This document shows positions 7,839 through 16,040 of a stretch of 37,192 nucleotides of DNA, piece by piece. The notes beneath the pieces were generated by a model. The model was not told where the DNA came from. It was given only the letters and a program-made list of their open reading frames with translations, and ran no database searches. Numbering within the stretch: the first letter of the stretch is position 1; every line of letters begins with the position of its first letter. The position numbers were made by a program, and so were the translations under genes. The DNA is from Lentisphaerae bacterium RIFOXYA12_64_32 (GTDB lineage Bacteria; Verrucomicrobiota; Lentisphaeria; Oligosphaerales; YB12-FULL-65-16): the NCBI GenBank assembly GCA_001803235.1, contig MHBL01000151.1, forward strand, positions 1 to 37,192. Reading direction: 5' to 3'.

Positions 7839-10800
7839 CTGCCTCCGTCGCCGCTCCCCCTTCCGCGTTCTCCATGACCGGCAGGTCGACATGGAACCGC
7901 GTGCACTTGCCGACCTCACTCTCAAACCACAACTCCCCGCCATGGTCCTTGACGATGCCGTGACTGATCGAAAGCCCCAGCCCGGTGCCCTTGTCCTTGG
8001 GCTTTGTCGTAAAGAACGGGTCGAGAATGCGATCGCGCACCGCAGGCGGAATGCCGCCCCCATGGTCCTCGACGGTGAGCCGAATCCAATGCTTGCGTTC
8101 GGGCCCACCGCTGCCTGACGACGGATCACTGACGCCTGCCACGGAACTCGCCCCGGACCGCGTAAACGCGGAACTACAAGCCTGGCGCGGTCCGAGGTTC
8201 GTAGTACCGCCTTCAGGCGGTCCGGATGCCACGCCGCCAGGTTCACCCCCGGCCGACTCAACCGTCTCCCGCCCGCCGCCCGCTGACACCCGCCCACTGA
8301 TCACTGATAACTGATCACTGATAACTTCTCTCCCCCCCCGTTCCGCGTTCCGCGTTCCGACTTCCGCGTTCCCAATCACCCGCGCCGTCACGCGGACGAT
8401 CTTGTCCGCGTGATAGCCCGGGTACTTCTCGTTCAGTGCGTCGCGCGCGTTGGTCAGCAGGTTCATCAGCACCTGCTGGATCTGTTGGCTGCGGCACCTG
8501 ATCTTCGGCATGTCCCCGGGCACGTCCACCTCCAGGATGATCTGGTCGTGCCGCATCACCGTACGGACGAGCGACAGGGTGTTCTCGACGATGTCCTTCA
8601 CGCAGGCCGGGCTTTGCCCCTGCTTCTCATGTCGCGCGAAGGTCAGCAGGTTCTTGACAATGATCGCCACCCGCTCGGTCTCGCGCAGGATCTCCGCGGC
8701 ATAGCCTGCCAGCTTCTCGTTGCTCCCACTGGCGACGTCATGGATGAGCTGCGCGTAGTTCAGGATGCCGTTGATCGGATTATTGATCTCGTGCGCCACG
8801 CCGCTGGCCAGCGTGCCGATGGACTCGAGTTTCTGCGACTGCAGCAGTTGCGCCTGCATCTGTTGCCGTTCCGCCGCCGCACGCTGCCGCTCGTGCTCAC
8901 CCTCGATGGCGAACAGGGCGAAGCTGATGTCACCGGAGAGCTCACCGAAGAGCGACTGCTCGTTCTCGTCGTCCGCCACGGCCGCCGGCAGCGCCACCAC
9001 GAGCACGCCGTAGTCGCGGCCGGCATGGCGAAGCGCTCCGGCCAGGGCGGCTGTGTCGCGGTACGCGTGCGCCAGGGGGCACTTGACGCAGTTCACACTC
9101 GTGTCATGCGTGACAACGATACCCGGCCGGGCCAAGGCCTGTCGGCAGCATTCCGGCCACTCGCCGCTTTCGAGCTGGGCGCGAACGACGGCGAACCCGG
9201 CGCCAAGGCCCGACTCGGCCGCAACCTCGATTCGCCCCGCCGCGTCAAACACGCCGATCCACGCTGAACGATACCCGCGGGTCTCGGTGAGAATGTCGCA
9301 GGCGCGGCGCAGAAGCGTATCCCGGTCTTTCTCGTGCGTGATGAGCTGATTGACGTTGCGGACCGCGCGCAGCACCTCCGTCAGGTGCCGCAGCTTCTCT
9401 TCCGCGTACTTGCGCTCGGTGATGTCGGTGGAAAGGATGAACATGCCCTCCAACACGGGCTGGATGCTGAGCTTGAACCAGGCACTGGAGCCATCGGGGT
9501 AGGTGAACCTGTTCTCCATACGGCGCGGCACGCGCTCGTCCATGCAGCGCCGCATTGCATCGATGAGGTCCGTTCCCGCAATGCCCGCATAGCACTCCAG
9601 CATCGTGCGTCCCGCCAGCTCCTCCTTCTTTCGCTGGCCGTGGCGCGCCCCGGCATCGTTGACGTAGACATAGCGCCAATCCCGGTCCACGAGATGGCAC
9701 CCATCCATCATGCTGTCGAGTGTACGGTGGTAGCGTGCCTCCTGCTGGCACAGCGCCTCATCCGCCTCGTAGCGCTCCTTGTAGTAGAGCGCGGTCTGCC
9801 GACGCCAGAGCAGGCCCACGACCGCGCCCGCGGCGAGGAGCAGAGAACTCACCACGCCAACGAGTACCCACAGCCTCTGCCGCAGCGGGGCGTCGACTTC
9901 GGAAAGGTCCATGCGTGCGACCAGGAACCACGGCGAATCGGGGACAGCGCGCACGCAGGCCAGCACGGGCACGCCACGATAGTCCCGGCCTTCGACAATG
10001 CCCTCCTCGCCCAGGACCGCCTTCACGGCGGGCATCTCGGTGTGGTTCAGGGGAGACCGGAGGTTGAGGGCCGCGTTCGTCTTGAACCTGAGTTCGTTCA
10101 GGAACACCGCCTCGTTCCCCTCGCGTCGGACCAGGAGGGTCTCGGCTGTGCGGCTGGGCGTGGGCCAGCGGCCCAGCAGCGGATAGAGGTAGGTATGCGG
10201 GTCGATGCGCAGGACGAACACGCCCAGGGGCGGGCGGCCGTCCGCCTCGCCGAGAACGGGCGCCATGACCAACAGATGGATCGGACGGTCGGGCGCGTTG
10301 CGGTGGAGGTCGACGAACGTCACTTGCCGCAACCGGAGAACTTCGGGAACGCACCGATCAATCTGTGGCGCGTCGCGCTCTGGCGTATCCGGCACACAGA
10401 CCCGCTGCACGCCCTGAGCATCAAGCAGCGAGACCCGGTCGTACCCGTGCGCCGCCTGGACCTTGGCCAGCCAGGTCCGCACCCGACCTGCCGCGTCGGC
10501 GTCGTCCGGGTTATCGAAGAAGCGCCGGACCAGCCCGGCGAAGTCGGCGTTCTCGTGGAACACGGCGGCGTCCGCCAACCGCTCTTTTCGCCACTGCACC
10601 AGGTCGGCAACCTTCAGTTCCGCGACAGTGGCGAGCTGACGTTCCACTTCCGCACGGTAGTGCGTCGCGGTTCGACGATAGTAGAGCAGCCCGGTGCTGA
10701 CGATGCCCGTTGCCAGAATCGCAAAGACCAGCACGAGGACACGCCCCGGGCCCTCGGCGGGTCCCGTCCGACGGCCAGACGCCCACAGGGGCGGCGCGGC

Positions 10801-11433
10801 AAACCCGAGCAGCGCGAACCCAAGAACCAGGAACGCGAGGCTGGTCGTCGCCGCGGGGGGAATGAAATCGCTGCCGTACAGGACCGGCATTCCATACAGG
10901 TACGCCAGGAGAAGCACGATGCCGATCGCCGCCAGGAGGCAGGCGAGCCACCAGGCCGCGGCAGCCCGCAGCGGCCGGTCCGGCGCGGACGAGAGCGCCG
11001 CCAGGAACGACAGGGCCGCCAACAGGAAGCAGAAGGCCGCCATGGGCGACATGTGCCCGATGGGCGTTTCGCCCGGCCGGCTATGGATGGCGAACCCCAG
11101 GTGTTCGGCGCCGAGATACACCCCGCGCACGGACAGAACCAGCAACACGAGCGCGACCAGCGCCACCGCGGCGTTGACGGTCAGCCCCACCCAGAACGCC
11201 GCGCGGCGCCGCGGCGCGTGGACACGGACCAGTATCGCGACGGCGCACAGGACGAACATCGTGGCCGTGCTGGGCGCCATCGGCACATAGCCGGCGCCGA
11301 ACGTGCCGGCGTCCCAGCACCCAAGTGCCCAACTCCCGAGCGTCAGCAGACCGATAGCTCCCACCGCCAGCGAGCACACGCTCGCCAGCCGCCGTGTCCA
11401 GACTTCGAATGTTGGTGTCAACATGATGGTCAT
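7825..11433 (-). CDS. Large membrane sensor histidine kinase, MASE-like/Cache/PAS/GAF
   Basis: The product is 1202 residues. Domains: about eight membrane helices (10-220, MASE-like), a further helix (230-252), a periplasmic Cache-like domain (254-510), a membrane helix (521-545), PAS (about 565-675), GAF (about 695-845, with CVKC), HisKA with GVAHEINNP (H881), and HATPase ([26 protein letters not shown]). Residues 1020-1115 are a repeat-derived insert between N and G1 boxes. The Cache domain closely resembles that of 17785-19437, and the kinase core is nearly identical to that of 11613-13769. The start at 11433 is chosen because the preceding in-frame codons lie in intergenic repeats. An ATG at 11424 is also possible. 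The C-terminus ends in array-encoded SNQ. Confidence 0.9.
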   Translation of the reverse strand: MTIMLTPTFEVWTRRLASVCSLAVGAIGLLTLGSWALGCWDAGTFGAGYVPMAPSTATMFVLCAVAILVRVHAPRRRAAFWVGLTVNAAVALVALVLLVLSVRGVYLGAEHLGFAIHSRPGETPIGHMSPMAAFCFLLAALSFLAALSSAPDRPLRAAAAWWLACLLAAIGIVLLLAYLYGMPVLYGSDFIPPAATTSLAFLVLGFALLGFAAPPLWASGRRTGPAEGPGRVLVLVFAILATGIVSTGLLYYRRTATHYRAEVERQLATVAELKVADLVQWRKERLADAAVFHENADFAGLVRRFFDNPDDADAAGRVRTWLAKVQAAHGYDRVSLLDAQGVQRVCVPDTPERDAPQIDRCVPEVLRLRQVTFVDLHRNAPDRPIHLLVMAPVLGEADGRPPLGVFVLRIDPHTYLYPLLGRWPTPSRTAETLLVRREGNEAVFLNELRFKTNAALNLRSPLNHTEMPAVKAVLGEEGIVEGRDYRGVPVLACVRAVPDSPWFLVARMDLSEVDAPLRQRLWVLVGVVSSLLLAAGAVVGLLWRRQTALYYKERYEADEALCQQEARYHRTLDSMMDGCHLVDRDWRYVYVNDAGARHGQRKKEELAGRTMLECYAGIAGTDLIDAMRRCMDERVPRRMENRFTYPDGSSAWFKLSIQPVLEGMFILSTDITERKYAEEKLRHLTEVLRAVRNVNQLITHEKDRDTLLRRACDILTETRGYRSAWIGVFDAAGRIEVAAESGLGAGFAVVRAQLESGEWPECCRQALARPGIVVTHDTSVNCVKCPLAHAYRDTAALAGALRHAGRDYGVLVVALPAAVADDENEQSLFGELSGDISFALFAIEGEHERQRAAAERQQMQAQLLQSQKLESIGTLASGVAHEINNPINGILNYAQLIHDVASGSNEKLAGYAAEILRETERVAIIVKNLLTFARHEKQGQSPACVKDIVENTLSLVRTVMRHDQIILEVDVPGDMPKIRCRSQQIQQVLMNLLTNARDALNEKYPGYHADKIVRVTARVIGNAEVGTRNAERGGREVISDQLSVISGRVSAGGGRETVESAGGEPGGVASGPPEGGTTNLGPRQACSSAFTRSGASSVAGVSDPSSGSGGPERKHWIRLTVEDHGGGIPPAVRDRILDPFFTTKPKDKGTGLGLSISHGIVKDHGGELWFESEVGKCTRFHVDLPVMENAEGGAATEAGSNQ
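8089..8376 (-). repeat. In-frame repeat cluster inside the ATPase domain of the MASE/GAF kinase
   Basis: The 288-bp segment mixes a GTTCCGC stretch (8338-8376), five heptamers encoding [11 protein letters not shown] (8295-8327), and two GTAGTNCCGCCTTCAGGCGG-type palindromes (about 8155-8220). All are families seen between genes elsewhere in the window. It separates IVRVTAR from [11 protein letters not shown]. The first third is nearly identical to the equivalent segment at 12060-12140. Confidence 0.88.
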
Positions 11434-11612
11434 CTCGTGTGGTGCGCCGCGGGTTCGGGGGCTCGGTGACACAGTGACTCGCTGACTCAGTGACCTTCGA
11501 CACCCGACACTCATTAACACCAACATGTTAATCGAAGTGTAGCGCCTAAGGCGCTGTAGCCTGATCCACCGACAGCCTACCTGAGCAGTTGCCACTGTTC
11601 ACTGATTACGGC
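11434..11612. other. Short gap with octamers and two hairpins
   Basis: It contains a TGACTCAG-type octamer stretch (11470-11493), the inverted repeat TTAACA/TGTTAA (11515-11530), a perfect palindrome AGCGCC-TAA-GGCGCT (11541-11555), and CTACCTGAGCAGTTGCC (11577-11593), a variant of the end motif of the element at 29439-29632. Neither hairpin is followed by a T run on the minus strand, so no intrinsic terminator is claimed. Confidence 0.6.
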
Positions 11613-13769
11613 TCACGTCCTCCCTCCCTGCTCCTCCTCGCCTTCCGCGTTCTCCCCGACTGGCAGGTCGACATGGAACCGCGTGTGCTTGCCGACCTCG
11701 CTTTCCACCGACAACACCCCGCCGTGGTCCTTGACGATGCCATGGCTGATCGAGAGCCCCAGCCCGGTGCCTTTGTCCTTCGGCTTTGTGGTGAAGAACG
11801 GGTCGAAAATCCGGCCGCGAATCTCAGGCGGTATCCCGGGCCCGTGGTCCTCCACGGTGAGCCGCAGCCAGCGGACGGGCGCAGGTTTCAGGTTTCGGGT
11901 TTCAGGTTTCAGGGCTCGGTCTTCAGCCCCCCCTTCCTCGACCCCCGCAGGTCGGAGGTCGGAGATCGGAGTCTTCTCTCCCACTCCGCCACTGACCACT
12001 GATGACCCTTCGACTCCGCTCAGGGGCCGCGGCTGACCACTGATCACTGACCACTGATCACTGATCACTGATAACTGATCACTGATAACTTCTCTCCCCC
12101 CCCGTTCCGCGTTCCGCGTTCCCACTTCCGCGTTCCCAATCTCCCGCGCCGTCACGCGGACGATCTTGTCCGCGTGGTAGCCCGGGTACTTCTCGTTCAG
12201 TGCGTCCCGCGCGTTGGTCAGCAGGTTCATCAGCACCTGCTGGAGCTGCTGGCTGCGGCACCTGATCTTCGGCAGGTCCTCGGGCACGTCCACCTCCAGC
12301 GTGATCTGGTCGTGCCGCATCACCGTCCGGATCAGCGACAGGGTGTTCTCGACGATGTCCTTCGGGCACGCCGAGCTGTGTCCCTGTTTATCGTGCCGCG
12401 CAAACGTCAGCAGGTTCTTGACAATGGTCGCCACCCGCTCGGTCTCGCGCAGGATCTCCGCGGCATAGCCGGCCAGCTTTTCGTCGTGCCCGCTGGCGAC
12501 GTCATGGATGAGTTGTGCGTAGTTCAGAATGCCGTTGATCGGATTGTTGATCTCGTGCGCCACACCGCTGGCCAACGTGCCGATCGATTCGAGCTTCTGC
12601 GACTGAACGAGTTGCGCCTGTATCGCCACCTGGGCGTCTTCCGCCATGGCCTGGCGCACCGCCAGAGCAACCGCGCTGCTGAGTCCATCCAGGATGGCGT
12701 CTTCGGCGGGCACGATGGGGTGTTTGGCAAAGAGCGCGAGAACGCCCAGCGTCTCACCGTCGGAAACACGCAACTGGTACCCCGCAAAAGACACCAGTCC
12801 AAGTTCATGCGCCCATTCGTGGTTGTGCACCCGGGGGTCATTCCGCGCGTCGTTGGTGAGAAACTTGTGCTCCTCGTCCGCGGCTACGCGCCCAATCTTG
12901 TAGCAGCCGAACGGGACACGGCGATGCACGTTACCGTCGATGTGGGTGTAGCGGCCGGAGCTCGCCAGCAGGTGCAGGCAGCGTCCGCGGAACCGACAGA
13001 CATGCGGTCCTTCCTTCGCCTCGGCATGGACGCAACCTTGCTCGCACCGGTCCCCGGGCCGGATCAGCCAGATGCGGCAGAAATCGACATCGAACAGGCG
13101 GACGATGGCTTCGGTCACCAGGCGGAGCCTGTCCTCCACCGACGCTGACGTCAGGAGCGACTGCTGGACGGCGCTGGCGTCCTGCTGCCAGCGCAACGTC
13201 CGCTCGCGCCCCCCCTCCGCCCGCTTCTGGTCCTCCAATGTGCTGAGCATCGCCCGGCGGGAACGCTCGGCCCGGTCGAGGCTCTGGTGCAGTTCGTCCT
13301 CGACGCGCTGGCGCGTGACGATCTCGGACTGCAGGTGCTCATTGGCCTGGCGGAGCGCACCCGCCTGCTGTTCGAGTGAGACATTCGCCCGGCTCAGGTT
13401 CAGGTGAGTCTTGACGCGCGCCAGAAGTTCCTCCGGCCGGAACGGTTTGGTGATATAGTCCGCCGCACCCAATTGCAGGCCTTCCACCGATTCCTTCACA
13501 CCGCCGGTCCCGCTGATGAAGATGATGGGTATGTGCCGTGTCTCCTTGCGCGCCTTCAGCCGCCGGCACACTTCAAGCCCGTCTATGCCCGTCATACGGA
13601 CGTCCAGCAGGATCAGATCCGGCGGGTTCGCGGCCACGGCGGCCATCGCCAGTTCGCCGCTGTCGGCCGGACGCACCTGGTAGCCTGCCGGGGTCAGGAT
13701 CTGGACCAGCAGCGCCAGCGACTCGGACGTGTCGTCAACCACCAGGATGGTAGCTAAGGGCGTGTTCAT
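11613..13769 (-). CDS. Soluble hybrid histidine kinase, REC-GAF-HisKA-HATPase
   Basis: The product is 718 residues. An N-terminal receiver (1-122; D56 in ILLDVRM, ISGTGG, TKPF) is followed by a coiled coil (125-200), a GAF domain (about 210-378), HisKA with GVAHEINNP (H405) and HATPase ([26 protein letters not shown]). The GAF domain is unusually rich in cysteines: C231, C242, C246, C258, C264 and C289, plus several His. It might bind a metal or sense redox state, but that is not shown. Residues 544-633 are a repeat-derived insert in the ATPase domain. The last 330 residues, including part of the insert, are nearly identical to the preceding MASE/GAF kinase, pointing to recent duplication or gene conversion. 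The TGA stop is the first unit of a GTGAGCC/GTAATCA heptamer run. Confidence 0.92.
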   Translation of the reverse strand: MNTPLATILVVDDTSESLALLVQILTPAGYQVRPADSGELAMAAVAANPPDLILLDVRMTGIDGLEVCRRLKARKETRHIPIIFISGTGGVKESVEGLQLGAADYITKPFRPEELLARVKTHLNLSRANVSLEQQAGALRQANEHLQSEIVTRQRVEDELHQSLDRAERSRRAMLSTLEDQKRAEGGRERTLRWQQDASAVQQSLLTSASVEDRLRLVTEAIVRLFDVDFCRIWLIRPGDRCEQGCVHAEAKEGPHVCRFRGRCLHLLASSGRYTHIDGNVHRRVPFGCYKIGRVAADEEHKFLTNDARNDPRVHNHEWAHELGLVSFAGYQLRVSDGETLGVLALFAKHPIVPAEDAILDGLSSAVALAVRQAMAEDAQVAIQAQLVQSQKLESIGTLASGVAHEINNPINGILNYAQLIHDVASGHDEKLAGYAAEILRETERVATIVKNLLTFARHDKQGHSSACPKDIVENTLSLIRTVMRHDQITLEVDVPEDLPKIRCRSQQLQQVLMNLLTNARDALNEKYPGYHADKIVRVTAREIGNAEVGTRNAERGGREVISDQLSVISDQWSVISGQPRPLSGVEGSSVVSGGVGEKTPISDLRPAGVEEGGAEDRALKPETRNLKPAPVRWLRLTVEDHGPGIPPEIRGRIFDPFFTTKPKDKGTGLGLSISHGIVKDHGGVLSVESEVGKHTRFHVDLPVGENAEGEEEQGGRT
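11871..12140 (-). repeat. In-frame repeat cluster inside the ATPase domain of the REC-GAF kinase
   Basis: From the gene's 5' side: a GTTCCGC stretch, eight heptamers encoding [19 protein letters not shown] (12034-12091), a CTGAGCGGAGTCGAAGGG module, three CCGACCT-type heptamers, and CTGAAACCTGAAACC heptamers encoding [10 protein letters not shown] (11880-11912). Five repeat families are thus read through in one frame. Confidence 0.88.
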
Positions 13770-13787
13770 TTACTGTGTACCTTATGG

Positions 13788-13988
13788 AGTAATCAGTAAT
13801 CAGTAATCAGTTATCAGTTATCAGTGAGCAGTTATCAGTGAGCAGTGGGACGTCTGTGTGTACGGAACTGGTCACTGATTACTCGATCACTGATCACTCC
13901 ATCACTCGATCACTGATCACTGATTACTCGATCACTGATTACTCGATCACTGATTACTCGATCACTGATTACTCGATCACTGATTACC
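13788..13988. repeat. Two-armed heptamer element with conserved core
   Basis: Left arm: TAATCAG/TTATCAG/TGAGCAG units (13788-13854). Core: GGGACGTCTGTGTGTACGGA with ACTGG (13853-13875). Right arm: inverted units in a 15-bp period of ACTCGATC plus ACTGATT (13876-13988), running into the next gene's stop. The arms are complementary and could form a long imperfect hairpin. Confidence 0.85.
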
Positions 13989-14333
13989 TGCCCCTTGCCC
14001 CTCGCCACCTGCCCGCAATGCCTGCAAGATGACGGTGTACTGGAGTTGGCCCGCATGGTGCTCCAGAATGTTACTCAGCACAGGGTTCGACTCGGCCACG
14101 CGGCGGATCGATCCGGCAATCCGCGCGGCATCGAGGCTCACCAGGGCGTCCGCCAGTTCCGTACGGAACGCCGACGGCAACGCCGCCATCACCGCCGGGT
14201 AGAACGTCAGCCAGGCCATGCGCGTTCCCAACGCGTGCAAGGGCCAAGCCCGCAGAGCGGTGGCGGCGGCGATGATGGCCACGGCCACGACGTAGCGATT
14301 CCGGATCCAGCGAGTGGTTTCAGGCCAGGTCAT
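13977..14333 (-). CDS. Chimeric remnant: membrane N-terminus fused to a kinase tail
   Basis: The 118-residue reading frame begins with a KdpD/DUF4118-like membrane segment (residues 13-49, with LTFYPAVMA). It then switches at about residue 50 to a helical tail (51-106) that aligns gaplessly with residues 562-617 of the hybrid kinase at 346-2211 (ALPSAFRTELADAL against [14 protein letters not shown]). The intervening PAS, HisKA, ATPase and receiver domains expected of such a protein are missing, so an internal in-frame deletion is the simplest reading. The ATG has a strong GGAGG seven bases upstream, so it may still be translated. No function is assigned. The stop lies in the heptamer array (GAGNQ end). 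Confidence 0.72.
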   Translation of the reverse strand: MTWPETTRWIRNRYVVAVAIIAAATALRAWPLHALGTRMAWLTFYPAVMAALPSAFRTELADALVSLDAARIAGSIRRVAESNPVLSNILEHHAGQLQYTVILQALRAGGEGQGAGNQ

Positions 14334-14450
14334 GCGCCACCTCCGTCCGACGGCGTCACGACCAGGGCCGGCAGAACGATGCCGAATCCCCTCAGCCTCG
14401 TCCGCAAGAGAGATTGATTGGGTCGGTTCATGGGTTCAGTTCTCGCCGCC

Positions 14451-14547
14451 GGCTGAGTGATCAGTGTTCAGTTGTCCACTCGATCACTGTTCACTGATCA
14501 CTCGATCACTGTTCACTGATTACTGATTACTGATCACTGATCACTCC
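14451..14547. repeat. Small two-armed heptamer element
   Basis: Right-reading units (TGATCAG, TGTTCAG, TTGTCCA, 14458-14479) meet inverted units (CGATCACTGTTCACTGATC and following, 14480-14547), which extend into the stop of the REC-PAS gene. The core seen at the larger elements is not evident. Confidence 0.75.
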
Positions 14548-15474
14548 CTCAAAAACGCTCGGGTACCGCAGCGGCTGGCTCGCCCGGGCCAGCAGAGCGT
14601 TGACTTCCTTCTTCAATTCCAGCACGCGGTCCTCGCGCCCCAGCGTGGCATCCTGCCAGCGCTGGAGTTCCTCCAGTTGAGCCTTGATCTTCTCCGCGGC
14701 CCGCTTGCGCTCGGAGATGTCGCGGATGTTGCACTGGATCACCTTGTGGTGGTTCACCAGATAGACGTTGCTGACGAATTCCACCTCGCGCCGTTGCCCG
14801 TTGCAGGTTTCCAGCGCCATGTCTTCGTAGCGGACGTATCCCTTCTGCTGCAATTCCGTGAAGTTGTCCTGGTTGGCGACAATGTCCTTGAAGAATCCCA
14901 ATTCCCAGACCTTCTTCCCGAGGAATGCCTCGCGCGAGAAACCCAGCAGTTCGACCAGGAACGGATTCACATCCACGACCATCCCGGTCTCGGCATCGAG
15001 GATCAAGATGCCGTCTTTGGCCGCCTCGAAGAGCCGACGATAGCGGAGCTCCGAAGCGCCCAGCGCCTCCTCGGTTTCCCGGCGCTTCCAACGCTCCTCC
15101 GCTTCGGTCAAGGCACGCACCACGGCCGGCACCAGCCGGTCGAGCCGTTGCTTCAGCACGTAATCGGTCGCGCCGCGGAGCACGCAGTCCACCGCCTGCT
15201 CCTCGCCCAACGTCCCGGAGATCAGAATGAACGGGACATCGGGTTGCTTCGTTCGAGCCAATGCCAGCGCTGCCATGCCATCGTAGTCGGGCAGACTGTA
15301 GTCCGAGAGGATCAGGTCAAAACGTGTCTGGGCCAGCGCGGCCTCGTATGCCGCGCGATCGCTCGCGACCCGCAATTCGCAGGCCATGCTGCGGGTCTGC
15401 TGCAACTTGTCCCGCACCAGTTCCGCGTCGCGCGGGTTGTCTTCGAGATGAAGAATGAGCACTGGATTATTCAT
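14527..15474 (-). CDS. REC-PAS response regulator/sensor without output domain
   Basis: The product is 315 residues: receiver 1-125 (acidic pair E11/D12, D58 in LILSDYSLP, ISGTLGE, K108), PAS about 143-257, then a charged coiled coil (LEELQRWQDATLGREDRVLE). It has no kinase or DNA-binding domain. Proteins of this layout are often found beside Rcp1-like regulators and kinases, as here. The gene follows the regulator at 15534 by 59 bp, and both probably belong to the block 14527-19437. The PAS is almost identical to that of 17785-19437. The start ATG at 15474 has GAGG upstream. The last residues VISDQ come from the heptamer array. Confidence 0.9.
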   Translation of the reverse strand: MNNPVLILHLEDNPRDAELVRDKLQQTRSMACELRVASDRAAYEAALAQTRFDLILSDYSLPDYDGMAALALARTKQPDVPFILISGTLGEEQAVDCVLRGATDYVLKQRLDRLVPAVVRALTEAEERWKRRETEEALGASELRYRRLFEAAKDGILILDAETGMVVDVNPFLVELLGFSREAFLGKKVWELGFFKDIVANQDNFTELQQKGYVRYEDMALETCNGQRREVEFVSNVYLVNHHKVIQCNIRDISERKRAAEKIKAQLEELQRWQDATLGREDRVLELKKEVNALLARASQPLRYPSVFEGVISDQ

Positions 15475-15533
15475 TGCCCTGACCTCGCCAACCCTATGGC
15501 AAGTGCAGAATGAGGAGTTTCGTCCGCCATTCC

Positions 15534-16025
15534 TCAGTTCTCCTTCTGCCCGCCGCCTTGTGTCTCACGCCGCAACGCACGCCCGCTGCCCGGCGGCGGT
15601 TCGTTGACCACGGCCCAAAAAGCGCCCAACAGTTTCACCGCCTCGACGAATTCCTGGAACTGGACCGGTTTGACAATGTAGGCGTTGACGCCCAGTTGGT
15701 AGCTCTTGACCAAGTCCTGCTCTTCGCGCGAGGAGGTCAACACCACCACCGGGATCGTCTTGAGTTGCGGGTCGCTCTTGACCTGCCGCAGCACCTCGAG
15801 TCCGTCCACCTTGGGCATCTTCAGGTCCAGCAGTATGACGGCAGGTTGGCCGTTGCCCCGGTCGGCGAACGGACCGCGCCGATACAGGTAGTCGAGTGCC
15901 TCGGCGCCGTCGCGAAGGGCGACGACCTCGTTGGCCAGGCTGTGTTGGGCCAAGGCGTCGAGCGCCAGTTCGGTGTCGCGGGAACTGTCGTCCACCAGAA
16001 GGATGCGTTTCAGTTCGATGTTCAT
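15534..16025 (-). CDS. Single-domain response regulator, Rcp1/CheY-like
   Basis: The 163-residue protein is one receiver domain: acidic pocket D12/D13, phospho-acceptor D67 in VILLDLKMPKVDG, TSS, and K119 in IVKPVQF. The insert with RRGPFADRG between helix 2 and strand 3 is typical of regulators paired with phytochrome-like kinases. A short basic tail follows. It starts 15 bp downstream of the kinase at 16041-17777, with AAAGGAAAG before the ATG, so it is almost certainly its partner and co-transcribed. Confidence 0.92.
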   Translation of the reverse strand: MNIELKRILLVDDSSRDTELALDALAQHSLANEVVALRDGAEALDYLYRRGPFADRGNGQPAVILLDLKMPKVDGLEVLRQVKSDPQLKTIPVVVLTSSREEQDLVKSYQLGVNAYIVKPVQFQEFVEAVKLLGAFWAVVNEPPPGSGRALRRETQGGGQKEN

Positions 16026-16040
16026 GGTGGTCTTTCCTTT

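Noticed and set aside
11541..11555. Intrinsic terminator at the palindrome AGCGCC-TAA-GGCGCT
   Set aside because: The stem is short and no T run follows on either strand.
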